A stretch of DNA of 9,048 bases, taken from contig CAYVXE010000156.1 of the NCBI GenBank assembly GCA_964455375.1, forward strand, positions 1 to 9,048, given 5' to 3'. Position 1 is the first letter of the stretch. Each line of letters starts with the position of its first letter. The notes below the pieces were generated by a model. The model made no database searches and had not been told where the DNA came from. It worked only from the letters and a program-made list of their open reading frames with translations. The position numbers were made by a program, and so were the translations under genes. This document shows, in pieces, positions 1 through 6,723 of the stretch. The DNA is from CAYVXE01 sp964455375 (GTDB taxonomy: Bacteria; Zhuqueibacterota; Zhuqueibacteria; Oceanimicrobiales; Oceanimicrobiaceae).

Positions 1-49
1 TAATATAGTGATGCAAGAACAATAATTTGATTAACAACTTGGTGGCTAT

Positions 50-799
50 ATGACACAACATACATTTGTTGTTTTGTTTTCAATTCTATGCGTTATCTTA
101 ACTGTTAATGCTCAAGATATGATTACAGATCGACCTGATTTCACAGAAAGCGCTGTTGTTGTTCAGTCTAGAATGGTTCAAATAGAAAGTGGCACAGAAT
201 ACAAAGATTTGAAAACCCTGGCGGAGTTGTCCTATCCCAATACCTTGGCCCGTATTGGAATAGGATATAATTTGGAAATCCGTCTGGGATTGCCGGTGTG
301 GACAAATGTAACGATTAATGATAAATCAAAAAGCCATCTAAACGATTTGATTCTTGAAGCCAAGTATCAAATCACGAATGATGACGCGGCACTGCCGATG
401 GCTGTTCTGCTCGTATCTACTATTCCCACCGGAGATGACGAAGTTTCTGCTGGAGGCACAGAAGTAGGAATAAAATTCGCTACCGATTACGATATAAATG
501 ATCGTTTGGGGCTTAGTATAAATCTCGGAGTGATCTCTGTTGTTGCTGGAAATGAACGAGAAATCCAGTCACTGGCATCATTGTCGTTTGGTATTGGGAT
601 TAATGATCGACTGGGTGCATACGTAGAAGCATATGCCGAGATACCGCAAAATGAAGTCTGGCAGCCGGTTATAGACGGTGGTTTCGCTTATTTAGTGATT
701 CGCGAAGCGCAACTGGATTTATATATCGGAAAAGGACTTAATGATCATGCTGCAGATTTAATTGTCGGAGCCGGTTTTTCATTCAGATTTGGTTATTAA
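50..799 (+). CDS. Outer-membrane beta-barrel, transporter-like protein
   Basis: A 249-residue protein with a clear Sec signal peptide: polar start, hydrophobic core at about residues 6-19, and probable cleavage after VNA at residue 21. The mature part opens with ITDRPDFTES (25-34), a DRPDxTE signature I associate with the 'transporter'/Phenol_MetA_deg-like (PF13557) outer-membrane family. The rest is alternating hydrophobic/polar strands rich in glycine and aromatics, ending FSFRFGY with an aromatic last residue as usual for beta-barrels folded by BAM. The inferred site is the outer membrane; the substrate is unknown and the family name does not prove transport. The ATG is preceded by GGTGG (41-45) with a short 4-base spacer, so the ribosome site is weak. 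The gene is AT-richer than pckA and has no same-strand neighbour in the window; the upstream promoter may lie outside. Confidence 0.8.
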   Translation: MTQHTFVVLFSILCVILTVNAQDMITDRPDFTESAVVVQSRMVQIESGTEYKDLKTLAELSYPNTLARIGIGYNLEIRLGLPVWTNVTINDKSKSHLNDLILEAKYQITNDDAALPMAVLLVSTIPTGDDEVSAGGTEVGIKFATDYDINDRLGLSINLGVISVVAGNEREIQSLASLSFGIGINDRLGAYVEAYAEIPQNEVWQPVIDGGFAYLVIREAQLDLYIGKGLNDHAADLIVGAGFSFRFGY

Positions 800-875
800 T
801 ATTAAATATACCATAGCTGTCCTAAATAATTTCAATGTTCATCTTAATCAACTCAAAATATGGATTTAGGTCTGT

Positions 876-1200
876 TTATTCCCCATTTTCAAAAAACAAG
901 TGAGTGGTCTCTGCCAATTTAAAACGACTCCGGAAATCGTAAAGGATATGTTTAATGAGAAAATCAGGCTCAATCAAAAATCGTTCTTCGTTAATCCTTG
1001 ACCTGAAATCAGAAGAAATAAAGGAAACCTGCTCTTTCAGAACGTATCTTTTCCCGTTTGGCTTTACAGTTCGACCTGTGCCATGAGGAACAAATATGTT
1101 TAGACTATTTTTTATCTCAATGGATGCTCGACAATTCGCGGCAGTTTTTAAAGGTCCATGGAAAGCAGCGTATTTTGCACAATCAACTGCTACCGGAACC
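876..1200 (-). pseudogene. Probable remnant or tail of an unrecognised minus-strand gene
   Basis: Directly after the lipoprotein stop codon, in another minus frame, the DNA reads open for about 108 codons to a TAA at 876. The peptide looks protein-like rather than random (for example VPVAVDCAKYAAFHGPLK near its start and EERFLIEPDFLIKHILYDF near its end), and many codons start with purine as in real genes. The only ATG in this frame is at 1265, inside the lipoprotein gene, with GGAG touching the start codon and no usable spacer. The first 22 residues from that ATG are therefore only an overlap with the lipoprotein frame. I do not recognise a family. It may be the 3' end of a gene that lost its front by deletion, a frameshifted copy, or a small overlapping gene; chance is also possible. 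Confidence 0.3.
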
Positions 1201-1830
1201 TCATTTCCCGACTCTCTTGTATAATCCCTTAAACCAGTAACCCGGCGATAAATCCGGATTGTCATCTCCGTAATAGCCCCAACCCAATATGGAATAAAAA
1301 TCGCCGGAGACCGTTTCTTTGAAATATTCTATTTTCAACGGCTTCGTTAAATGGCGCTGCCACACAATGGTTTGCCCGCCTTCCAAATGTCCTGAATGAA
1401 TGACCGTTTCGTCCGGTTTAAGCACTACACACCACAATTTCCCATCCTGAATTTTGTTCACACCGTGACTTTGTACAACTTGCCTTTCCCCTTTTACATT
1501 GAAGTAGGTATCGAAAATGGTCACTTTTTGAAAATAAGGTGTTACGGATTCGTATGTTTGCTTTACATCAATGACTGACTGTTCTTGTAAAGGCAGGTTC
1601 CGCAATGTATTCTCTGTGATATCGTTTGGTTGTACCGGGTAGTCACCCTGGCCGCGTTTATCTGTAAAAATGATAAATTGTCCGCGCCAGGTGCCGTCCA
1701 ACTGCTTAAAAATATTCTCGTATTTTTTATCATTTACCATCGTTTTAGGCGGGTGAGAAACATCATCGATTGCTACTTGCTGCTGACAGGCCAGGTTCAT
1801 TGCCAGGATGATAAAGACGAAACGTTTCAT
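1201..1830 (-). CDS. Predicted lipoprotein of unknown function
   Basis: A 209-residue protein whose first 15 residues (MKRFVFIILAMNLAC) form a short lipoprotein-type signal with cysteine 15 as the likely lipidation site. The lipobox NLAC is not ideal, so signal type is likely but not certain. After a polar linker, residues of about 37-207 are rich in W, Y, F and short strands (LDGTWRGQF, GDFYSILGWGYYGDD, SPGYWFKGLYKRV), which suggests a small beta-sandwich or lipocalin-like barrel; that fold is inference and I recognise no named family. GGAAAG (1834-1839) precedes the ATG with a short spacer, and a good sigma-70-like promoter lies just upstream. It diverges from pckA. The protein probably sits in the periplasm, anchored to a membrane. 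Confidence 0.75.
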   Translation of the reverse strand: MKRFVFIILAMNLACQQQVAIDDVSHPPKTMVNDKKYENIFKQLDGTWRGQFIIFTDKRGQGDYPVQPNDITENTLRNLPLQEQSVIDVKQTYESVTPYFQKVTIFDTYFNVKGERQVVQSHGVNKIQDGKLWCVVLKPDETVIHSGHLEGGQTIVWQRHLTKPLKIEYFKETVSGDFYSILGWGYYGDDNPDLSPGYWFKGLYKRVGK

Positions 1831-1858
1831 GGTCTTTCCAATTCATTCTTTTAACAGG

Positions 1859-1887
1859 AGTGTAACGAAATATAATCAAAATCTCAA
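1859..1887 (-). promoter_or_regulatory. Candidate promoter of the lipoprotein gene
   Basis: On the minus strand TTGAGA (1882-1887) and TACACT (1859-1864) are separated by exactly 17 bases, a good sigma-70-type match. Transcription would begin around 1852 and leave a leader of roughly 20 bases with the GGAAAG ribosome site. Not proven; AT-rich DNA gives chance matches. Confidence 0.5.
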
Positions 1888-1931
1888 GTCCGTTTTTTTG
1901 TTTACTGTTTAATTGTGACCGGAAAATGTGC

Positions 1932-1961
1932 TTGACTTTTTCATGTGTTTCAGTGTATCTT
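1932..1961 (+). promoter_or_regulatory. Candidate promoter of pckA
   Basis: TTGACT (1932-1937) and TATCTT (1956-1961) are separated by 18 bases, a sigma-70-like arrangement. The start point would be near 1968, giving a leader of about 80 bases that contains the inverted repeats listed separately. It points away from the lipoprotein promoter, with the two -35 boxes about 45 bases apart. Confidence 0.45.
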
Positions 1962-1987
1962 ACGGCTCAAATCGACCAATTCTTGGA

Positions 1988-2022
1988 TTGACCGCTCTAA
2001 AGAAATAACGGTCAAATTTGAC
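1988..2022. promoter_or_regulatory. Inverted repeats in the pckA leader
   Basis: TTGACCG (1988-1994) pairs with CGGTCAA (2009-2015) across 14 bases, and a perfect 12-base palindrome GTCAAATTTGAC overlaps at 2011-2022. The shared element is GGTCAA/TTGACC. Lying between the candidate promoter and the ribosome site (AGGAG, 2038-2042), they could be an operator for a dimeric regulator or an mRNA hairpin. No specific regulator can be named. Confidence 0.35.
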
Positions 2023-2048
2023 ACGCAACCGAAAAAAAGGAGATATGT

Positions 2049-3659
2049 ATGTTAGCATCCAATGATCAGGGACTGAAAATACTTGCCAGGGAAGGGATTC
2101 GCAATCTCAACAGTGTATTTTGGAATCTGTCAACACCAGCGCTTTATGAATATGCTATCCGGCGTTTGGAGGGGCACATTTCACACCTGGGGCCGTTTGT
2201 TGTGCGCACAGGTCACCATACCGGGCGAGCTCCAAACGATAAATTTATCGTTAAGGAAGGAGAAAGTGCGAAGCATATCTGGTGGGGGGATGTTAACAGA
2301 CCTTTTGATTCTGTGAAATTTGACAATCTCTACAGCCGTTTGCAAGCGTATCTGCAGGGCAAGGATATTTTTATTCAGGAGTGTTATGCCGGCGCTGACC
2401 CCGATTATCGGATTCGTGTGCGAGTGCTCACCGAATATGCCTGGCACAGCATCTTTGCCAAGAATTTGTTTATTCAGGTGCCTACTGAAGATTTGGAAAC
2501 GTTTGAACCCGACTTTACAATTATCAATGTGCCGCGTTTTCATGCTGTCCCGGAAATTGACGGCACCAATTCTGAAGCATTTATTGTGGTTAATTTTGAA
2601 AAACGGATGGTCATTATTGGCGGTACAAGTTATGCCGGTGAGATTAAAAAATCTGTCTTTACTATCCTGAACTACCTGTTGCCCCTTGGAGACAACAGCG
2701 GACATAAGGTTCTCTCCATGCACTGCTCTGCCAATGTCGGTGAAGGTGGCGATGTGGCGGTCTTTTTCGGACTGTCAGGAACCGGTAAAACGACCCTTTC
2801 CGCAGACCCCACCCGCGGGCTCATCGGTGACGATGAGCATGGCTGGAGCGATAAAGGCGTTTTTAATTTTGAAGGTGGCTGCTATGCAAAAGTCATTCGT
2901 CTTTCTGAGGAAGCAGAACCGGATATTTTTGAAACGACACGAAAATTTGGTACTGTTCTCGAAAATGTAGCCATGGATATGCGTTCTCGCCGTCTGGATT
3001 TGGATGACGCAACACTGACCGAAAATACGCGCGCCGCATACCCGCTTACCCATATTGGGAATACCGTTCATTCGAGCATGGCCGGTCATCCAAAGAATAT
3101 CATCATGCTCACGGCGGATGCTTTCGGCGTGTTGCCACCTGTGGCCAAACTTACCCAGGAGCAAGCCATGTACTATTTCCTTTCGGGGTATACGGCAAAA
3201 GTCGCCGGTACGGAAAAGGGAGTAACCGATCCGGAAGCGACGTTTAGCACCTGTTTCGGTGCACCGTTTATGGCGTTGCACCCAACCGTTTATGCGGAGC
3301 TTTTGGGTGAGAAAATGGCAAAGCATAACGTCAATTGCTGGCTAATAAACACCGGTTGGAGCGGCGGACCTTATGGCGTTGGCAGTCGTATGAAAATTGG
3401 TTACACACGGGCCATGGTGACGGCAGCTTTGAATGGCAGCCTGGCAAAAGTAGAAACTGAGGAAGATCCTGTTTTCGGTGTGCATGTGCCAACGTCCTGT
3501 CCTGATGTGCCTGCAAATGTACTGAACCCGCGGAATACATGGCAGGACAAAGCGTCTTATGATGAGTATGCTTTGAAACTTGCCGGGATGTTTAAGAAAA
3601 ATTTCAAAGAGTTTGAAAGCCATGTTTCGGACAATGTTTTGGCCGCCGGACCTAAATAA
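2049..3659 (+). CDS. pckA: ATP-dependent phosphoenolpyruvate carboxykinase
   Basis: A complete 536-residue protein, the usual length for bacterial ATP-type PEPCK. It catalyses oxaloacetate + ATP to phosphoenolpyruvate + CO2 + ADP in the cytoplasm: the first gluconeogenic step, or the reverse CO2-fixing direction during fermentation. Visible motifs are the substrate-binding GHHTGRAPNDKF (55-66, with Arg60), SYAGEIKKS (194-202, active-site Tyr and Lys), the P-loop GLSGTGKTTLS (241-251, Lys247), the kinase-2/metal motif GDDEHGW (260-266) and RAAYPL (328-333), plus a normal C-terminal domain. All key residues are present. The ATG at 2049 has AGGAG at 2038-2042 with a 6-base spacer; the nearby ATG at 2045 is out of frame. 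The gene stands alone, with its own promoter and a repeat-rich 3' region, so regulation is probably by carbon source through its own leader. Confidence 0.97.
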   Translation: MLASNDQGLKILAREGIRNLNSVFWNLSTPALYEYAIRRLEGHISHLGPFVVRTGHHTGRAPNDKFIVKEGESAKHIWWGDVNRPFDSVKFDNLYSRLQAYLQGKDIFIQECYAGADPDYRIRVRVLTEYAWHSIFAKNLFIQVPTEDLETFEPDFTIINVPRFHAVPEIDGTNSEAFIVVNFEKRMVIIGGTSYAGEIKKSVFTILNYLLPLGDNSGHKVLSMHCSANVGEGGDVAVFFGLSGTGKTTLSADPTRGLIGDDEHGWSDKGVFNFEGGCYAKVIRLSEEAEPDIFETTRKFGTVLENVAMDMRSRRLDLDDATLTENTRAAYPLTHIGNTVHSSMAGHPKNIIMLTADAFGVLPPVAKLTQEQAMYYFLSGYTAKVAGTEKGVTDPEATFSTCFGAPFMALHPTVYAELLGEKMAKHNVNCWLINTGWSGGPYGVGSRMKIGYTRAMVTAALNGSLAKVETEEDPVFGVHVPTSCPDVPANVLNPRNTWQDKASYDEYALKLAGMFKKNFKEFESHVSDNVLAAGPK

Positions 3660-4096
3660 TGACTGTTTGGCTGAAAACGCCTCGTCCGCCTTATCTTTGC
3701 GACCCGGTAGTCCCCCCACCGGCGTGAACTTATGCTCCAAACCTGCTCCCAAACTCCAGTTTGGGGGTAAAATTGTTTTAGAAACTGTGTTTCGTCTATC
3801 TAAATTGGTTAATCGAAACAGAGTTTCTCTGCAATTTCATTTCAAAATAGAAATATTGGAAGGACTATGTGGCGATTTTTTGTTCTAATATTGCCATATT
3901 TCGGAAACAATCCTTAAGTTGACGCAAAAGGGCAGCCACCGGTTGAGAAATTGAGCCAGTCCTTTTCCCTTCACCCTATGCTGACTTGAGGCATAGCGTT
4001 TGAATGACACTTTCGCAGAGGTCGTCAGAGAGAGTAAGCGAAATTCTTACGAATGTTTCAAAACTTTGCAAGGGTAGGGGCAATAGTCGTCGGTAT
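3660..4096. other. Gene-free region between pckA and the PBP4 gene
   Basis: About 437 bases between the 3' ends of two convergent genes. I find no credible gene or tRNA. It holds an 8-base-arm palindrome, a long imperfect inverted repeat and a smaller CTATGC/GCATAG hairpin (3976-3981 with 3991-3996). No canonical terminator with a run of T is visible for either gene, although the 3748-3765 hairpin could act as a poor terminator for pckA. Confidence 0.6.
3748..3827. repeat. Double inverted-repeat element downstream of pckA
   Basis: CCCAAACT (3748-3755) and AGTTTGGG (3758-3765) form a perfect palindrome around two bases. Fifteen bases further on, GAAACTGTGTTTCG (3781-3794) pairs with CGAAACAGAGTTTC (3814-3827) with one mismatch in 14 across a 19-base AT-rich loop. 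Two adjacent strong stems outside any gene look like a composite palindromic (REP/MITE-like) unit. A second copy would be needed to prove it is dispersed. Confidence 0.5.
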
Positions 4097-5602
4097 TTAC
4101 TGTGTTAACCGGCTTGTTCTTCTGTACATTGTAATCAATGCCCCGATTTTATCCTGAATTGCCCTGATTTTGGATGTGGGCACTACAAAATGTTCCATAA
4201 TTATTGAAAATGCAACGGGTTCACCGTCTGCGGTTATGGTATATCCGGCAAGAGCACTGACGCCATTCAACGTACCGGTTTTGGCCCTCAGCAGGCCTTT
4301 CGCTGCAGTGTCCTGCATACGGTGTTCCAGGGTTCCGTCGGTTCCGGCAATGGGCAAGGAAGTCTTAAATTCTGCCTGAACCTTAAAATCCCGGTTCATT
4401 TCCTTCAGCAGTGTGACAATTTGTGCAGGTGTCACCAGTACGTACCTGGAAACGCCCGATCCGTCCGCAAATTGCAGTTTCGTGGTGTCCACATGAATTT
4501 GCGAGAGCATTTCTTTCACGACAGACAATCCTTTTTTAGCTGTTCCGGGAATGCCCCGCACTTCAGCCCCGAGCGTTTTTATGATTTCTTCGGCGTACAA
4601 ATTGTCGCTGGGCTTGTTGGTTTCACGGACAATCTCACTGAGCGCTTTGGAGTTGTGTTCAACCAGTACACTAGATGTGTCCGGAACAAGTCCCTTTTGA
4701 ATAGTCCCCTGGAATACAATCCCGCTTTGTTTTAAATTGTCGGCTAACAACGTGCCCGCATAAGCTGCAGCATCGATCACGTCGATGATGAACTTCCTCG
4801 GCGGTGCATCTATGGAATGGCCGCCTTCGATGACGATAATGTTTTTTGCCACGGGTTTCCAGATGCGCTGAACTTTGAATTTTCTCATTTCCAGGGTGTC
4901 CGACAGAGCCACGGTAGTGCCATGGTTTTCGAATTTCATATAGCCCGTTTGCGGCGTAATATGGTAGATGAGTGAATCACCTATTGATTTACCTGGTTTC
5001 ACCGTCACGGTCACGCAATTACGATCGACCACCAGGGCGCTGATGGGCGGCCAATACCACGAGGAGACATCGTCCCACATCCAGCCGGAACCCTGATAGA
5101 GATCATCCAGGTAACTCGCGTCACAAATAATATCACCGGAAATTTGTTTGATGCCTTGTGATTTCAGTTGCTCAACCATCCGGCGTAAGTCGTCGTTTGT
5201 GAAAATGGGATCGGCAAATCCCTTTAAATACAGATTGCCTGTCATCGTACTGTCTTTTACTGCGGAGGTGTCTGTATATAAAATCGTTTTAAACCTGAAG
5301 TCCGGTCCTAAATATTTCAGAGCGGTTGACGTGGTGAAGAGTTTCATGTTTGAAGCGGGGTGGAACAGGAGGTTGCTGTTCTTTGCATAAAGTGTTTCAC
5401 CGGATTTCAGAGAAACGATTTTGATGCCGGTTTTGGTTTGTGACAGAATGGAATCCTGTAAGACCACGTCGATGGCTCGATGTAAATCGGTGACTGAGAA
5501 TGATTCCGGCGACGTCGTTTTTTGCAATTTCGGTGCAGAAGCACAGGCCGTCAGAACAAAAATCAGAAATAGAATTGGAATGTGTTGGGCGCTTTTTCTC
5601 AT
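4097..5602 (-). CDS. dacB: PBP4-type D-Ala-D-Ala carboxypeptidase/endopeptidase lipoprotein
   Basis: A 501-residue peptidase of family S13 that trims or cuts peptidoglycan cross-links (DD-carboxypeptidase and DD-endopeptidase). The N-terminus is a lipoprotein signal (hydrophobic run, lipobox LTAC, Cys20), so the enzyme is probably membrane-anchored in the periplasm rather than soluble like E. coli PBP4. The active-site triad is complete: SNMK (84-87, nucleophile Ser84) in HPASNMKLFTTSTALKYLG, SDN (332-334) and KTG (441-443) in LRAKTGTLNGVSALAGY. The large insertion between the first two motifs is typical of S13. I chose the ATG at 5602 over the upstream one at 5656, because it directly precedes the signal sequence, has GGAAAGAG just upstream and leaves 16 bases after the Nudix gene. 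The longer form would add 18 residues before the signal and overlap that gene. Likely co-transcribed with the Nudix gene. Confidence 0.92.
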   Translation of the reverse strand: MRKSAQHIPILFLIFVLTACASAPKLQKTTSPESFSVTDLHRAIDVVLQDSILSQTKTGIKIVSLKSGETLYAKNSNLLFHPASNMKLFTTSTALKYLGPDFRFKTILYTDTSAVKDSTMTGNLYLKGFADPIFTNDDLRRMVEQLKSQGIKQISGDIICDASYLDDLYQGSGWMWDDVSSWYWPPISALVVDRNCVTVTVKPGKSIGDSLIYHITPQTGYMKFENHGTTVALSDTLEMRKFKVQRIWKPVAKNIIVIEGGHSIDAPPRKFIIDVIDAAAYAGTLLADNLKQSGIVFQGTIQKGLVPDTSSVLVEHNSKALSEIVRETNKPSDNLYAEEIIKTLGAEVRGIPGTAKKGLSVVKEMLSQIHVDTTKLQFADGSGVSRYVLVTPAQIVTLLKEMNRDFKVQAEFKTSLPIAGTDGTLEHRMQDTAAKGLLRAKTGTLNGVSALAGYTITADGEPVAFSIIMEHFVVPTSKIRAIQDKIGALITMYRRTSRLTQ

Positions 5603-5618
5603 GGGTGACTCTTTCCGG

Positions 5619-6449
5619 TTAATTGAATTGATTTTGGATGTAAAGCCGCAATGCACCGAAGGCAGAGGGACTGATTAATTTGTGATTTCTATCTAAAAAG
5701 TCAGTGAGTCGATGTTTGTCATTTTCAATATGAAGAAAATCAGCGATTTCCGTTGAAGACTGTCGAGTACCGGTTTGAATGATTTCGCCGGCGCTCAGAA
5801 CACTCTGATACGCAAAGATCAATTCCGGTTTTTGGTTGAACCGTGTTTCCAGTAATCCGATAATTGCCATTTGTTCCTGCTTGATAGACAGGTTCACTTC
5901 TTCTTTTAATTCGTCAGCCATGGCAAGAAACAAGTCCGGGATGTCATTGACCAAATGCTCGTCCGGAGTAACATGGCCGCCGATGACGTCGAATTTTCCG
6001 GGACTTTCACCGACATTTTCACTGCGTTTAATTAAAATGAGCCGGTTATCATTTGTGGTCAGAATTAAGCTGATGCCCAGAGCTTTGCTGAGGCAGGCTT
6101 CACCAAACTGTTTTACCAGGTCACGGTGATATTTATTTGAATATAAAAGCTCTTTGTAGGTTGTATTTCCTAAATCAAAAGTCAAAGCAGCATTTTCGAT
6201 GTGCCAGTTGTTTAAGCGGCACAAGTTGCCGTTAAACAGGTACGTGGTTTTTCCGGTTTCTTTAATTTCTCTTTGCCAGAAAGAATTCATTTTGTTTTTG
6301 AGTTCATCAGGTAAAATTTGTGAATCTTTTTCCCAAAGAATCGTCACCTGTTTTTTTGTAAAATACCCGGTGAAGAGCGTTTTATATAGTGAGTCGGTTG
6401 AAAGGTCAAGGGGTTGCCGCACGATATTATTGCCAGTCATTCTTTGCAT
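5619..6449 (-). CDS. NUDT22-like Nudix hydrolase
   Basis: A 276-residue cytoplasmic protein with a Nudix fold in its second half. LGISLILTTNDNRLILIKRS (124-143) leads into SPGKFDVIGGHVTPDE (149-164) and, after an insert, a divergent Nudix helix DELKEEVNL (179-187). Glu180, Glu183 and Glu184 keep the metal-binding positions, while the usual Arg and Gly of the box are Asp and Asn. The long spacing between GGH and the helix, the EVNL ending, an upstream LGNTTYKELL segment (93-102) and a downstream SPSAFGALRLY (260-270) match what I recall of human NUDT22, a UDP-glucose/UDP-galactose diphosphatase. Sugar-nucleotide hydrolysis is therefore the best guess, but the substrate is inferred. The start at 6449 or 6440 is not settled; both have only weak A-rich ribosome sites. 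It lies 16 bases before the PBP4 gene. Confidence 0.8.
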   Translation of the reverse strand: MQRMTGNNIVRQPLDLSTDSLYKTLFTGYFTKKQVTILWEKDSQILPDELKNKMNSFWQREIKETGKTTYLFNGNLCRLNNWHIENAALTFDLGNTTYKELLYSNKYHRDLVKQFGEACLSKALGISLILTTNDNRLILIKRSENVGESPGKFDVIGGHVTPDEHLVNDIPDLFLAMADELKEEVNLSIKQEQMAIIGLLETRFNQKPELIFAYQSVLSAGEIIQTGTRQSSTEIADFLHIENDKHRLTDFLDRNHKLISPSAFGALRLYIQNQFN

Positions 6450-6462
6450 TTTTCTTTATATA

Positions 6463-6545
6463 AAACCACAAAGAACACAAAGGAAATACCGTAAAGTCGG
6501 ATTTTGAATGAAACTTTGTGGACTCAGTGATTTTTTTGTGCACAT
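6463..6545. repeat. CACAAAG-type inverted repeat
   Basis: The left arm has CCACAAAG (6466-6473) followed by AACACAAAGG; the right arm has CTTTGTGG (6514-6521), an exact 8-base reverse complement, followed by degenerate CAGTGA...TTTGTG units. Short CACAAAG/CTTTGTG units arranged tip to tip are a pattern I know from intergenic repeats in many environmental genomes. It fills the gap between pduL and the Nudix gene and reaches to about 18 bases from the Nudix start. Confidence 0.5.
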
Positions 6546-6585
6546 TGTGATTATCAAAATTTTTAGAGGTTTCGCAGCGTCAGGA

Positions 6586-6723
6586 TTATACGTCAAATAC
6601 ATCGTGGGCTTTTGCCAGATCCCGTGCCGCGGGAGTGATGAGGGCCCCATCCGGCACGATGATTTTTCTATGCTGCATCATCGCCTGCCGGACGTCGTGC
6701 TCGGTAATAAGTTTGCGATTGCG
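6586..6723 (-). other. EutQ-like C-terminal extension of PduL
   Basis: Residues 211-255 of PduL lie beyond the usual end of the family (about 210 residues). The segment KLITEHDVRQAM...ALITPAARDLAKAH follows the pattern KLIT-x2-D-[IV]-R-x-A ... ITP-x-A-R, which I recall from the N-terminus of the ethanolamine-utilisation protein EutQ. EutQ belongs to a BMC pathway, so the segment may attach PduL to the shell or to cargo; that role is inference. Confidence 0.55.

Noticed and set aside
2181..2723. Long antisense open frame inside pckA
   Set aside because: It lies wholly within a strongly conserved gene on the other strand and its peptide has no domain-like features.
2775..3326. Second antisense open frame inside pckA
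   Set aside because: Same reason: opposite-strand reading of the pckA catalytic region.
3580..3888. Plus-strand open frame crossing the end of pckA into the intergenic repeat
   Set aside because: It starts inside pckA in another frame and its second half is only the translated inverted repeats.
3976..3996. CTATGC/GCATAG hairpin as a terminator of pckA or the PBP4 gene
   Set aside because: The stem is short and no run of T follows on either strand.
4322..4735. Plus-strand open frame opposite the PBP4 gene
   Set aside because: It is antisense to the conserved SDN/KTG region and has no independent ribosome site or family resemblance.
5603..5656. Upstream start at 5656 for the PBP4 gene, adding 18 residues
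   Set aside because: It would place a polar stretch before the lipoprotein signal and overlap the Nudix gene; the ATG at 5602 fits the signal peptide and has GGAAAGAG upstream.
6456..6650. Minus-strand open frame ending in LCVLCGFI
   Set aside because: It runs through the end of pduL in another frame and then through the CACAAAG repeat; the peptide is a known by-product of such repeats.
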